Notes: generated from the sequence alone by a model not told the origin. A stretch of 64,000 bases of DNA from JABFSM01 sp963762545 (GCA_963762545.1 CAVXLC010000002.1:1240001-1304000), one strand, 5' to 3'. Numbered from the stretch's first letter, positions 13,446 through 22,521 are shown. Program-made: numbers and translations.

Positions 13446-14366
13446 TCAGCGAAGCAGAAGGATGAGCGCAAACCCGGCGAGGGCCGAGGCCGCCACCAGC
13501 AGCTGCGGCACCCGATTCATCCGCAACCGCGCCATGACCGACTCCACGACCCCGACGGCCACCGCGACGAGCACCAGCGCCAGCGCGAGCTCCCCGGCGG
13601 CCAGCGCCACCGGCTGGTGGGACCGGGGCACCAGCACCCCGGCGACCAGGCATCCGAAGAGCGCCAGCTTGAGCGCGCCGCCATAGAGGATCATCGCGAG
13701 GTCGGGGCCGCTGTGATCCAGGACCATGACCTCGTGAATCATGGTGAGCTCCAGGTGGGTGAGCGGATCATCCACCGGCACCCGGCAGGTCTCCGCCAGG
13801 GTCACGATGAAGAGGCTGATGGCGGCCAGCACGAGGGAGGGGGCGGCGAGGGGCCACGCGGTGGCGAGCGAGGGGCCCAGCATTCCGGAGAGGTCGAGCT
13901 GCCCGGTGGCCAGCACCAGCACCGTAAAGCAGAGAAACAGCGCCGGCTCGGCGAAGGCCGCCACCGTCACCTCACGACTCGCGCCCATGCCCTCGAAACT
14001 CGAACCGGTGTCCATCGCCGCGAGCACCAGCGCGAAGCGCCCCAGCCCGAGGAGACCGGCGAAGGCCACCAGATCTCCCGGGAAGGCCAGGATGGCGGCG
14101 CGACCATCGAGCGGCAGCAGCGCGGCCGCCACGAGCGGCGCCGCGAGCGAGACGATCGGCCCGATCCGGAACAGGAGCGTCGTGGTGCGGCTGTAGACGG
14201 TTCCCTTGCGGCACAGCTTGGCGAGATCGGCATAGAGCTGCAGGACCGGAGTTCCCTTCCGACCGGTCAACGCCGACTTGGTCCGGTTGGCGATCCCCGG
14301 CAACGCCGGCGCCAGCACCAGCACCATGGCCAGGAAGAGGACCGGGACCAGGGGAACGGCGCTCAT
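13446..14366 (-). CDS. HyfC-like membrane subunit (NuoH family)
   Basis: A 306-residue protein of about eight membrane helices. The early segment TGRKGTPVLQLYADLAKLCR is typical of HyfC/HycD, and the ETCRVPVDDPLTHLELTMIHE loop matches the acidic quinone-site/connection loop of NuoH-like subunits. It links the Fe-S/NuoD-like peripheral arm to the membrane arm. ATG 14366 overlaps the stop of the second hyfB (ATGA). Confidence 0.9.
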   Translation of the reverse strand: MSAVPLVPVLFLAMVLVLAPALPGIANRTKSALTGRKGTPVLQLYADLAKLCRKGTVYSRTTTLLFRIGPIVSLAAPLVAAALLPLDGRAAILAFPGDLVAFAGLLGLGRFALVLAAMDTGSSFEGMGASREVTVAAFAEPALFLCFTVLVLATGQLDLSGMLGPSLATAWPLAAPSLVLAAISLFIVTLAETCRVPVDDPLTHLELTMIHEVMVLDHSGPDLAMILYGGALKLALFGCLVAGVLVPRSHQPVALAAGELALALVLVAVAVGVVESVMARLRMNRVPQLLVAASALAGFALILLLR

Positions 14367-16300
14367 GCCGCGACCAGCCAGAGGTAGAGCACCAGCCCGA
14401 GCAGGGCGGCGATGACGTAGACGAGGTACCAGGAGAGCCGGCCGGTCTGGTAGCGGCGGAGCCCGAGCGCCGCTCCGCGAACCCGCCGCCAGATCGGTCG
14501 ACCGACCGCGTCGAACACCGGATCGCCGGCATGGACCTCGAGGCCAGCCGGACCGATGACGCGGCTGCTGCCCGAGAGGGCGCCGAACACTCCCAGGAGG
14601 CCGGCGGCATAGCTCGCCGCCGTGTACTGCATGCGCCCCGTCACGCCGGGAAAGGCGCAGCCCCAGGTGAGCGCCGAGCGCGCGGCCGAACCCGCCGCCA
14701 CGCGAAGCAGCCAGACCAGTCCCCCCAGCACCAGCAGACCGACGACCATGAGCGATACCGCGGACGCCGAGGCGGCGATGCCCGCCACGGCCTCCGGCGG
14801 CACTCCGCCGGGCAGGATGCCGGCCCCCACTCCGGCCGCGACGGGAATGACCAGAAACGGGAGGGCGCCGATCAGGACGCAGGCCGTGGCCAGGGCGACC
14901 TGAGGCGCGACCAGGCCCCGCTCGGCGCCGGGCCGCGGAGCCACGTCCCGGCGCGGCGAGCCAAGGAAGATCACGCCATGGAGCTTGGAGAAGCAGGCGA
15001 GCGCCAGCGCGCCGGTCAGCGCCAGGCCGGCGGCCATCGCGCTGGCGGTCCGCAGCGCGCCGGTCGCTGCGCCGGCCCCGAGGAGCCCGCGGAAGACCAC
15101 CCACTCGCTGACGAACCCGTTGAGAGGCGGCAGACCCACGATGGCGATGGAGCCGAGGAGAAAGGCCCACGCGGTGCGGGGCATGATCCGCAGGAGTCCG
15201 CCCAGGCGGTCGATTTCCCGGGTTCCGGTCACCCGGACGATCGCGCCAGCGCCGAAGAACAGCAGGCTCTTGAACAGCGAGTGGTTGAGGCTGTGCAGCA
15301 GGGCCCCGGTATAGCCGAACAGCGCGAGCGCCGGATGGTGATAGGCGCTCCCCAGCGCGCCCAGCCCGAGGCCGAGCAGGATGATGCCGATGTTCTCGAC
15401 GCTGTGATAGGCCAGCAGGCGCTTCAGATCGTGCTGCGCGAGGGCCCAGAGCACTCCGAGCACGGCCGAGCAGAGGCCGAGCACCAGCACGAGCCACCCC
15501 CACCAGATCGGGGGCTCGCCCCAGAGGGTCAGCATCCTGAAGAGGCCGTAGATGCCGACCTTGAGCATCACTCCCGAGAGCAGCGCCGAAATGTGCGACG
15601 GCGCCGAGGCGTGGGCGCCCGGCAGCCAGATGTGTCCCGGCATGACCCCCGCCTTGATGCCGAAGCCGGTGAGTCCCAGGAGCAGGATCAGCCCGGCCGG
15701 AGTCCGGTGTTGCGCCGCGATGGCCGCGAGGCCGGCGAACGACCAGTCACCCGAGCTCCCGGCCCAGGCCGCGAACATGCCGAACAACGCGAGGGTGCTG
15801 ACGTGGGTGAGCACCAGATAGACGAATCCGGCCCGCCGGACCTCGGCGTCGTCGCGCTCGAAGATCACCAGGAGCCAGGCCGCGACCGCCATCACCTCCC
15901 ATGCGGCAAGGAAGGCCACGATGCTCCGCGCGGTCACGACGGCGGTGAGCGACACGATGAGAATGGCCAGGAGCAGGTGGGCCGGGCCCACCCGACGACC
16001 GGGACGCTCGTGGGCCATGTAGTGGGATCCGTACACCGCGATGCTGGCACCGACGCCCAGGACGATCGCGGCGAACCACGCCGAGAGCGGATCGAGGCCG
16101 TACGCCGATCGGGGATCCGCCGATGGGGCCGATGGTCCCGGGGCGATGAGCGCCGCCACGACCACGGCCGCGCCCCCCAGACAGCCGAGGAGCATGCCCC
16201 AGCGGAACGCGGCATCGGCGAGGCCGGCCCGGCGCTCGAGGACCCAGGCCAGCACGCCGGCCAGCAGGATGACGCCGAGTGCCGCCCCGAGCAGCGTCAC
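14363..16300 (-). CDS. HyfB-like proton-pumping subunit, copy 2
   Basis: A 645-residue polytopic protein of the NuoL/MrpA/HyfB family. It shows the channel core: GFGIKAGVMPGHIWLPGAH (Lys in TM7), SHISALLSGVMLKVGIYG, and LKRLLAYHSVENIGIILLGL. The C-terminal extension, with CAFPGVTGRMQYTAASYA, is typical of HyfB/HycC. It is a tandem paralogue of the preceding hyfB; E. coli hyf has HyfD at the comparable position. ATG 16300 overlaps the upstream stop. Confidence 0.88.
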   Translation of the reverse strand: MTLLGAALGVILLAGVLAWVLERRAGLADAAFRWGMLLGCLGGAAVVVAALIAPGPSAPSADPRSAYGLDPLSAWFAAIVLGVGASIAVYGSHYMAHERPGRRVGPAHLLLAILIVSLTAVVTARSIVAFLAAWEVMAVAAWLLVIFERDDAEVRRAGFVYLVLTHVSTLALFGMFAAWAGSSGDWSFAGLAAIAAQHRTPAGLILLLGLTGFGIKAGVMPGHIWLPGAHASAPSHISALLSGVMLKVGIYGLFRMLTLWGEPPIWWGWLVLVLGLCSAVLGVLWALAQHDLKRLLAYHSVENIGIILLGLGLGALGSAYHHPALALFGYTGALLHSLNHSLFKSLLFFGAGAIVRVTGTREIDRLGGLLRIMPRTAWAFLLGSIAIVGLPPLNGFVSEWVVFRGLLGAGAATGALRTASAMAAGLALTGALALACFSKLHGVIFLGSPRRDVAPRPGAERGLVAPQVALATACVLIGALPFLVIPVAAGVGAGILPGGVPPEAVAGIAASASAVSLMVVGLLVLGGLVWLLRVAAGSAARSALTWGCAFPGVTGRMQYTAASYAAGLLGVFGALSGSSRVIGPAGLEVHAGDPVFDAVGRPIWRRVRGAALGLRRYQTGRLSWYLVYVIAALLGLVLYLWLVAA

Positions 16301-18273
16301 CGTGACGGGCCCAGGCCCGCGAAGAAGAGAAACGCGAGCAGCAACAACACGGTCCCGATGATGAACTGCAGGTAGGTGGTCATCTTGCCATGCTGCATCG
16401 GCCGGAGCTCGAAGGCCAGCGCCCGGAGCCGGTTCCAGACCGGGGCCGCCATGCCGCGGAGGACCCGGTCATCCCGATCGGCGTCGGCGCCGGGCATCCC
16501 TCCGGCGGTGGCAGGCGCCCCCGCCCCGACCAGGGCGCGCACCAAGGGCGCGGTGAACGACGCGGCGGTGTACTGCATGCGGGGCGTCGAGAGGGAGTAG
16601 GCGCACCCCCAGGTCGCGCCAAGGCGAAGCTCCGCGGCGCGGCGGAGGCTCCGACGAACGACCCACAGCAGCGCGGCAACCAGCAGCAGACTTCCGACGA
16701 GGAGCGTGATGCCCAGGGTCGGCGCACCGGCGACCGACGCCATGACTCCACCAGGGATCGGATCGATCGACAGCTGCGCGGCCACGCGCCGGGCCGGCAC
16801 CACGGCGAGCGCCGGCACCACCCCGACCGCGACGCAGGCCGCCAGCAGCAGCGCGAAACCGAATCCCATGCCGCCGGGCGCATCGTCGCCGGCCGTTATG
16901 CCCGGGTCGCGGGGCCTCCCCAGGAACACCCCGCTTCCGAGTCGCAGGAAGCAGGCGAGGGTCAGGGCGCCGATCAGCCCCATGGCCGCCACGCCGAGGC
17001 CGGCCAGGCGGAGCGTGCCGGCGCTCCGGCCCGCCGCGAGGAACCCGCGCACCAGGGTCCACTCCCCGACGAATCCGTTGAGCCCGGGAAGCCCGACGAT
17101 CGCGATGGACCCCAGGAAGAACGCGAACGCGGTGCGCGGCATCGCCCGGGCCAGACCGCCCAGCCGGTCGATCTCCCGGGAGCCGGTCGAGTGCAGAACG
17201 GCCCCGGCACCCAGGAACAGCAGACTCTTGAAGAGGGCGTGGTTCATCGCGTGCAGCAGCGCGCCGGTGAAGCCGAGCACCACGAGCGCCGGCTGGTGGT
17301 AAGCAATGCCCAGACCGCCCAGCCCGAGGCCGAGCAGGATGATGCCGATGTTGTCCACGCTGCTGTAGGCGAGGGCCCGTTTGAGGTCCCGCTGACTCAA
17401 CGCCCACCGCACCCCGAAGAGCGCCGACGCCAGACCAAGCGCCAGCAGGGTCCAGCCCCACCAGGACGGGAGGGGCCCGAAGAGGAGCATCACCCGAAGG
17501 AGTCCGTAGATGCCGGTCTTGATCATGACGCCCGACAGCAGGGCGGAGACATGGGAGGGGGCGGCGGCATGCGCGCCGGGCAGCCAGAAGTGCAGCGGGA
17601 AGATCCCCGCCTTGGCGCCGAATCCGACCAGCGCCAGGATCAGGATGGGCGCACCCTGGAGCATCACCCGCGCGGCGCCGGGCGTGAGGCTCGCGAACGA
17701 CCAGTCCGATCCGGACCGGGTCCAGACCAGGAACATCGCGAAGAGGGCAAGGGTGCCCGCATGGGTCACGATGAGATAGATCATGCCGGCCCGGCGCACA
17801 TCGGGGCGATGATGGTCGAAGAGCATCAGGAGGTAGGCACTGACCGCCATCAGCTCCCAGGCCAGCAGAAAGAGGACCACGGCCCGAGCGGCGAACACGC
17901 CCAGCATGCCCGCGACGAGCAAGGCGAACAGCGCCAGCGACGGCCCCACGTTCCGGTGCGAGCGCTCGCGCGCCAGGTAGGTCACGCCGAAGCTGGTGGT
18001 GGCCGCGGTCACCAGGCAGAGCAGGAGCACGAACCACGCGGAGAGGCCATCGAGCCCGGCAAACCACGGCCCTCCGGGCAGGGTCGTGGGAACGGCGACC
18101 GGGGCCACCCGGCTCCCGAGCAGGACTTCGACGGCGGGCACCGCGGCCAGGGCGCACCCGCCGATCACCAGGGTCCGGAACGCGAGGTCGGAGAGGCGGG
18201 GCCGCCGCTGCAAGAGCAGCGACAGCATTCCCGCGATCAGGATCAGGACGATCCCGCCTCCGAAGAGGTTCAC
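16297..18273 (-). CDS. HyfB-like proton-pumping subunit, copy 1
   Basis: A 658-residue HyfB-type antiporter-like subunit, the first structural gene of the complex. Conserved segments include the TM5 Glu (LLAWELMAVSAYLL), GFGAKAGIFPLHFWLPGAH, SHVSALLSGVMIKTGIYG and LKRALAYSSVDNIGIILLGL. The C-terminus (MQYTAASFTAPL) matches its paralogue downstream. I chose GTG 18273, which has GGAG 5 nt upstream; a longer frame upstream would overlap the regulator gene. It presumably translocates protons or sodium when the peripheral arm transfers electrons. Confidence 0.88.
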   Translation of the reverse strand: MNLFGGGIVLILIAGMLSLLLQRRPRLSDLAFRTLVIGGCALAAVPAVEVLLGSRVAPVAVPTTLPGGPWFAGLDGLSAWFVLLLCLVTAATTSFGVTYLARERSHRNVGPSLALFALLVAGMLGVFAARAVVLFLLAWELMAVSAYLLMLFDHHRPDVRRAGMIYLIVTHAGTLALFAMFLVWTRSGSDWSFASLTPGAARVMLQGAPILILALVGFGAKAGIFPLHFWLPGAHAAAPSHVSALLSGVMIKTGIYGLLRVMLLFGPLPSWWGWTLLALGLASALFGVRWALSQRDLKRALAYSSVDNIGIILLGLGLGGLGIAYHQPALVVLGFTGALLHAMNHALFKSLLFLGAGAVLHSTGSREIDRLGGLARAMPRTAFAFFLGSIAIVGLPGLNGFVGEWTLVRGFLAAGRSAGTLRLAGLGVAAMGLIGALTLACFLRLGSGVFLGRPRDPGITAGDDAPGGMGFGFALLLAACVAVGVVPALAVVPARRVAAQLSIDPIPGGVMASVAGAPTLGITLLVGSLLLVAALLWVVRRSLRRAAELRLGATWGCAYSLSTPRMQYTAASFTAPLVRALVGAGAPATAGGMPGADADRDDRVLRGMAAPVWNRLRALAFELRPMQHGKMTTYLQFIIGTVLLLLAFLFFAGLGPSR

Positions 18274-18286
18274 GCCGGCTCCGGGG

Positions 18287-18988
18287 TCAGGATGGCGCCT
18301 GCACGCGATACTGCGCGGTGGTCGCGCTCGCGAGCGAACCGATCTGGGAGAGAATGGCTTCGGTCGGCGCACGCTCCTTCAGCAGCTCCCGCAGCCGGGG
18401 ATCCCGGAGGGCGAATCCGAGCTCGGCGAGAATCCGCAGGTGCACGGGGATGCTGGAGCTGACGACCAGGAAAATGGCGTGGACCGGCTGGCCATCGATC
18501 GAATCGAAATCCACCGGATGGCGGAGCAGGAACAGGGCGACCATCGGCTGGTCCACATGCAGCAGGATCGGGTTGCGGACGTGCGGGATGGCGATGCCCT
18601 GTCCGATGCCGGTGGAGCCCATGGCCTCCCGGGCCTCGAGGATGGCCAGGAGATGCTCGCGGTCCACCTCGGCCGGCAGCGGCAGGCGGGCGACCATCGA
18701 GGCCAGCACCGTGGGCTTGTCGGCCCCTTCGACGTCCCGGTGCACTCCGCCGGTGGTCAGGAGAGTCTGCAGCGGAGGGACTTCATCGGGCGACCGGCGG
18801 GCCGCGTCGAGCAGGCTGCGCGAGACCGGAATGCCCTGCTCGACGGCCCACTCCCAGACCTCGATGGCATTGAGGTGGAGTCGTTCGTTGGCCCGGTGCA
18901 CCGGGAGTCCGCGGTTGGTGATCCAGCGCCGGACCTGGTCTTCCCGGACCCCGAAGTACGTCGCGGCCTGCCGGACGGTGAGTTGCAT
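18287..18988 (-). CDS. HTH-PTS EIIA fusion regulator
   Basis: 233 residues. The first about 55 form an excisionase/MerR-like DNA-binding helix-turn-helix (MQLTVRQAATYFGVREDQVR). Residues about 75-225 match the fructose/PtsN type PTS EIIA domain, with the phosphorylatable His136 in GIAIPHVRNP. It lacks any EIIB/EIIC and probably senses phosphotransfer state rather than transporting sugar. It lies 5 nt after its paralogue and 13 nt before hyfB, so it is cotranscribed with the Ehr complex. Start ATG 18988. Confidence 0.85.
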   Translation of the reverse strand: MQLTVRQAATYFGVREDQVRRWITNRGLPVHRANERLHLNAIEVWEWAVEQGIPVSRSLLDAARRSPDEVPPLQTLLTTGGVHRDVEGADKPTVLASMVARLPLPAEVDREHLLAILEAREAMGSTGIGQGIAIPHVRNPILLHVDQPMVALFLLRHPVDFDSIDGQPVHAIFLVVSSSIPVHLRILAELGFALRDPRLRELLKERAPTEAILSQIGSLASATTAQYRVQAPS

Positions 18989-18993
18989 GACGT

Positions 18994-19695
18994 CTAGGAC
19001 GCCTGGCCGATCGCGACGCCGGCCTCGCTGCGGCGGACCAGCGCGACGACCTCGGGGCCGTCCTGGGCGGCCCGGAGCGCGCCGAGAAACCCGGGAACCC
19101 GGCTCAGGGCCGTCGCACCGGCCAGCATGGCCAGATGATCCTGCGTGTCGCGGGCCAACACCAGGAAGAGAAGGTCGGCGGGCGGGTCCTCGAGCGAGCC
19201 GAAGGCGGTCCGGGCCCCGAGCCGGGCGATCGCGAAGAGATTGGCGCGGATGAGCACGCGACGCTCCCACCGCGCGGTGTGGAAGAAGACGACGCCCTCG
19301 CTGATGCTGGTGGAAGACATCTGCTCCCGGTCCAGGATCCGCGCGGTCAGGGCCTCGCGGTCCACCGCCTCGGGGAAGTCCACCGCGGCGATGAACGCGC
19401 GCAATACATCCTGCCGAGATCCGGGGGCCAGCAGGATCAGGGCATTGCGCGGGGACAAGGCCGCGCCGAGCGGCCCCACCCCCACGTCGGCGCCCTGGCT
19501 CATTTCCCGGAGGACCGGCGGTGCGAGGCGGGAGAGCCGGAGGTCCAGCCAGTAGTCCACTTCAGCGCGGGAGAACCGCCACTGGCTCCCGATCCGGTGG
19601 CCCGGCAGGTCCCCGCGCCAAAGCATCCGATAGATGGTTTTTTCGGACACCTGAAGATGCTCGGCGAGCTGCTTAACTGACAGGAATTCAGTCAT
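18994..19695 (-). CDS. HTH-PTS EIIA fusion regulator (paralogue)
   Basis: 233 residues, the first gene of the Ehr operon. An excisionase-type HTH occupies residues 4-50 (FLSVKQLAEHLQVSEKTIYR) and a divergent EIIA domain about 80-230. The site equivalent to GIAIPH reads GVVFFHTAR, so the His (139) is kept but its Pro neighbour is not. It may be a non-phosphorylatable or partner subunit of the regulator that follows. The gene is preceded by a promoter with a perfect inverted repeat at the predicted start of transcription, which points to autoregulation. Confidence 0.82.
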   Translation of the reverse strand: MTEFLSVKQLAEHLQVSEKTIYRMLWRGDLPGHRIGSQWRFSRAEVDYWLDLRLSRLAPPVLREMSQGADVGVGPLGAALSPRNALILLAPGSRQDVLRAFIAAVDFPEAVDREALTARILDREQMSSTSISEGVVFFHTARWERRVLIRANLFAIARLGARTAFGSLEDPPADLLFLVLARDTQDHLAMLAGATALSRVPGFLGALRAAQDGPEVVALVRRSEAGVAIGQAS

Positions 19696-19697
19696 GA

Positions 19698-19747
19698 GAC
19701 GCCAGGTTGATCTGGCGTCAATGTAACAAGTTGGCCATCTCAGTCAA
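19698..19747 (-). promoter_or_regulatory. Ehr operon promoter with operator palindrome
   Basis: Minus strand: -35 TTGACT (19747-19742), a 16-bp spacer, -10 TACATT (19725-19720). Directly downstream, between the -10 and the ATG at 19695, lies a perfect 8-bp inverted repeat GACGCCAG-6 nt-CTGGCGTC (19698-19719). Its position over the expected +1 fits repression by the HTH protein encoded next. There is no clear Shine-Dalgarno, so the transcript may have a very short leader. The 84 nt to apaG hold nothing else. Confidence 0.6.
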
Positions 19748-19779
19748 CGTCTGTCCAACGGAGGGCACGGCTGGAAGGG

Positions 19780-20187
19780 TTAACGTCCGGCCTCGGCGCC
19801 GGCGTCCAGGGCGAACCTGGGAATCCGTGCGGCGAAGGCGGTTCCATCGGGCCGCTCGAACCGGTAGGCGCCCTCCATGGAGCCGGAGGGGCTCTTCAGC
19901 ACGCAATAGCTCTGGTATTCGTAGATGGCCCCGGGCCCGACCCGGGGCTGTTCACCCACCACCCCTTCGCCCTGGATTTCCTGGTCCTCGCCCCCGCCGA
20001 TGGAATCGTGGATCCGCCAGTGCCGATGGGTGAGGCGTACCGCGATGGGGCTCACGTTCTCGATGCGGACGGCGTATCCGAACACGAAATGCCCCAGCGC
20101 GGGCCGGGATTGATCGGTCAGGAAGGACGGGCGCACCGTGATCCGGATGCCGGCGGTGATGCTGTGGTAGAAGGGGGCGGCCGGCAC
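19780..20187 (-). CDS. apaG: ApaG domain protein
   Basis: A 135-residue protein of the ApaG/F-box-associated beta-sandwich family. Family features are FVFGYAVRIEN, LTHRHWRIHDSIG, VGEQPRVGPGAIYEYQSY and SGSMEGAYRF. ApaG is linked to Co2+/Mg2+ efflux phenotypes in enterics, and its biochemical role is unsettled. I chose GTG 20187; the annotated start is uncertain because no strong Shine-Dalgarno is visible. It follows hmgA by 2 nt and is probably the last gene of the hpd operon. Confidence 0.88.
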   Translation of the reverse strand: MPAAPFYHSITAGIRITVRPSFLTDQSRPALGHFVFGYAVRIENVSPIAVRLTHRHWRIHDSIGGGEDQEIQGEGVVGEQPRVGPGAIYEYQSYCVLKSPSGSMEGAYRFERPDGTAFAARIPRFALDAGAEAGR

Positions 20188-20189
20188 GG

Positions 20190-21374
20190 TCAGGAGGTGG
20201 GCGGATTGAACCCGGTTTGCCCTTCCACCCAGGACCGGAAGTACTTGGGGTCTTCGATCGGCAGCGCGGCACGGGCAATCGAGAGCGGGCGGAACGAATC
20301 CATCATGACCGCCAGCTCGTTGGTCTCCTTGGCGCCGATGCTCGCCTCGGCGCGCCCGGGGTGCGGGCCGTGGGGGATGCCGTCGGGGTGGTGGGTGATG
20401 CTGCCGTATTCGATGCCCTTCCGGCTCATGAATTCGCTGCTGGCGTAGTACAGCACCTCGTCGGAGTCGACGTTGCTGTGGTTGTAGGGCGCCGGCACGG
20501 CCTCCGGGTGGAAATCGTAGGGCCGGGGGCAGAACGAGCAGATGACGAAGCCGTCGCCCTGGAAGGTCTGATGGACCGGCGGCGGCTGGTGCACCTTGCC
20601 CACGATCGGCTCGAAGTCGTGGATGTTGAACGCCCAGGGATAGAACATGCCGTCCCATCCCACGACGTCGCAGGGGTGATGGTCCAGCACGTACTCGTTG
20701 AGGCCGTCGTACTGCTTGATGATGACGGGAAACTCACCCCGCTGGTCGTTGGTCTTGAGCTCCAGCGGCCGGCGGAAGTCCCGCTCGCTGTAGGGGGCCC
20801 CTTCCACGATCTGGCCGAACTCGTTGCGATAGCGCTTGGGGGTCCGCACGTAGCCCCGGCTTTCCATCACGAGCAGCCGGTGGGGCCCCGGGGCCATGTG
20901 ATAGCGGTGCAGGATGCCGCGATGGAGGACCAGGTAGTCCCCCTCGCGATAGGGAAGGTCGCCGAACTGGGTCTCGAGGGTGCCGCTCCCCTCGCTGACG
21001 TACACCACCTCGTCGGCCTGTCCGTTCCGATAGAAGTGCGCGTCGGCGACGGTGGGCCGGACGAACCACATGGCGACGTCCTGATTGAAGAGCAGCGGCG
21101 TCCGGTCCAGCGTGGGGCTGCCGCCCTCCTTGATGGCGGCGGTCCGGAAATGACGATGCCTGAGGGTGCGATCGGGATCCGCCTCCAGGGACACCTCGGC
21201 GATCCGGCGGACCGAGAGCACCGTGGTGGGCGGATAGAGGTGATACAGGAGCGAGGAGGGCCCGGTGAACCCCTCATTCCCCACCAGCTGTTCGGCGTGG
21301 AGCCCGCCATCCGCTTTGCGGAACGCGATGTGACGCTTGCGGGGAATCGAGCCCAGCGTATGGTAGACTGGCAT
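20190..21374 (-). CDS. hmgA: Homogentisate 1,2-dioxygenase
   Basis: A 394-residue cupin-type dioxygenase that opens the ring of homogentisate to maleylacetoacetate with O2 and Fe(II). Recognisable parts are DVVGWDGMFYPWAFNIHDFE, VHQTFQGDGFVICSFCPR, and the metal region NHSNVDSDEVLYY followed by GIPHGPHPG. Its length is slightly shorter than the human enzyme but normal for the bacterial family. It lies 4 nt after hpd, so the two successive enzymes of tyrosine breakdown are cotranscribed. Maleylacetoacetate isomerase and fumarylacetoacetase are not in the window. Confidence 0.93.
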   Translation of the reverse strand: MPVYHTLGSIPRKRHIAFRKADGGLHAEQLVGNEGFTGPSSLLYHLYPPTTVLSVRRIAEVSLEADPDRTLRHRHFRTAAIKEGGSPTLDRTPLLFNQDVAMWFVRPTVADAHFYRNGQADEVVYVSEGSGTLETQFGDLPYREGDYLVLHRGILHRYHMAPGPHRLLVMESRGYVRTPKRYRNEFGQIVEGAPYSERDFRRPLELKTNDQRGEFPVIIKQYDGLNEYVLDHHPCDVVGWDGMFYPWAFNIHDFEPIVGKVHQPPPVHQTFQGDGFVICSFCPRPYDFHPEAVPAPYNHSNVDSDEVLYYASSEFMSRKGIEYGSITHHPDGIPHGPHPGRAEASIGAKETNELAVMMDSFRPLSIARAALPIEDPKYFRSWVEGQTGFNPPTS

Positions 21375-21378
21375 TGGT

Positions 21379-22500
21379 CTAGAGATTCCCCCGCGCCGCC
21401 TGCTCCCGCTCGATCGCCTCGAAGAGCGCCTTGAAATTGCCGGCGCCGAAGCTCTTGGCGCCCTTGCGCTGAATGATTTCGTAGAAGAGCGTGGGGCGGT
21501 CCTGGACCGGCTTGGTGAAGATCTGGAGGAGGTACCCTTCGTCGTCGCGGTCCACCAGGATGCCGAGCTCGGCCAGCGGGGCCACGTCCTCGTCGATCTT
21601 GCCCACCCGGTCGAGGACGGTCTCGTAGTAGACCGCCGGGACCTTCAGGAATTCGAGTCCGCGACTCTTCAGGTCGCGCACGGTCTTCACGATGTCGTCG
21701 GTGGCGATGGCGATATGCTGCACCCCGGGTCCGCGGTAGAACTCGAGGTATTCATCGATCTGGGACTTCTTCTTGCCGGCGGCGGGCTCGTTGATCGGAA
21801 ACTTGATGCGGCCGTTTCCGTTGGACATCACCTTCGACATCAGGGCGGAGTACTCGGTGGAGATCTGCTTGTCGTCGAAGGAGAGGAGATTGTAGAAGCC
21901 GAGCACTTTGGAGTAGTAGGCCACCCACTCATTCATCCGGCCGAGCTCGACGTTGCCCACGCAGTGATCCACGTACTTGAGCCCGGTGGGCCTGGACCGG
22001 TACTCCGAGGACACCGGCTGATATCCCGGCAGGAACAGGCCCCGGTAGTTCCGCCGCTCCACGATCGAGTGGATGGTATCCCCGTAGGTGGCGATGGCCG
22101 CGATCACCACCTCGCCGTGCTCGTCCGAGCGGACTTCCGGGTCCATCATCGACCGGGCTCCACGCTCGACGGCCTTGGCGTGGGCGTCCCGGGCATCATC
22201 CACCCAGAAGGCGAGGTCGCGCACCCCGTCTCCGTGCTTCATGACGTGCGCCGAGATGTCTCCTTCGGGCGAGAGGGAGGACGTCAGCACGAAGCGCAGC
22301 TTGTCCTGCTGCAGGAGGTAGCTCGCGCGCCCTCGCAGCCCGGTTTCGGGCCCCTGATAGGCCACCAGGTCGAAGCCGAACACCGTCTGGTAGAATTTGG
22401 CGGACTGTTTGGCGTTCCCGACCCAGAATTCGATGTAGTCCGTGCCGTTGATCGGAAAGGTGTCGGCGACGGCCGGCTCGGGCAGCGTTTGCGTGGTCAT
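21379..22500 (-). CDS. hpd: 4-hydroxyphenylpyruvate dioxygenase
   Basis: A 373-residue two-domain vicinal-oxygen-chelate enzyme that makes homogentisate from 4-hydroxyphenylpyruvate. The Fe(II) ligands are visible as His in VDHCVGNV, His in GVQHIAIAT and Glu in LFYEIIQRKG, and the C-terminal gating region (GAGNFKALFEAIE) is present. Start ATG 22500 has GGGAGG 5 nt upstream. It forms the first gene of hpd-hmgA-apaG. Confidence 0.95.
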   Translation of the reverse strand: MTTQTLPEPAVADTFPINGTDYIEFWVGNAKQSAKFYQTVFGFDLVAYQGPETGLRGRASYLLQQDKLRFVLTSSLSPEGDISAHVMKHGDGVRDLAFWVDDARDAHAKAVERGARSMMDPEVRSDEHGEVVIAAIATYGDTIHSIVERRNYRGLFLPGYQPVSSEYRSRPTGLKYVDHCVGNVELGRMNEWVAYYSKVLGFYNLLSFDDKQISTEYSALMSKVMSNGNGRIKFPINEPAAGKKKSQIDEYLEFYRGPGVQHIAIATDDIVKTVRDLKSRGLEFLKVPAVYYETVLDRVGKIDEDVAPLAELGILVDRDDEGYLLQIFTKPVQDRPTLFYEIIQRKGAKSFGAGNFKALFEAIEREQAARGNL

Positions 22501-22521
22501 CGGTCCTCCCTGTGCAGCGGG

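Noticed and set aside
9066..18273. NADH dehydrogenase (complex I) or Mrp antiporter
   Set aside because: No NuoE/F/G, NuoI or NuoJ/K set is present, and HyfB/HyfE/HyfF-specific features and gene order match hydrogenase-4/Ehr complexes.
14531..18462. Long plus-strand frames opposite the hyfB genes
   Set aside because: His/Arg/Gln-rich translations with no motif; the minus strand carries clear membrane subunits.
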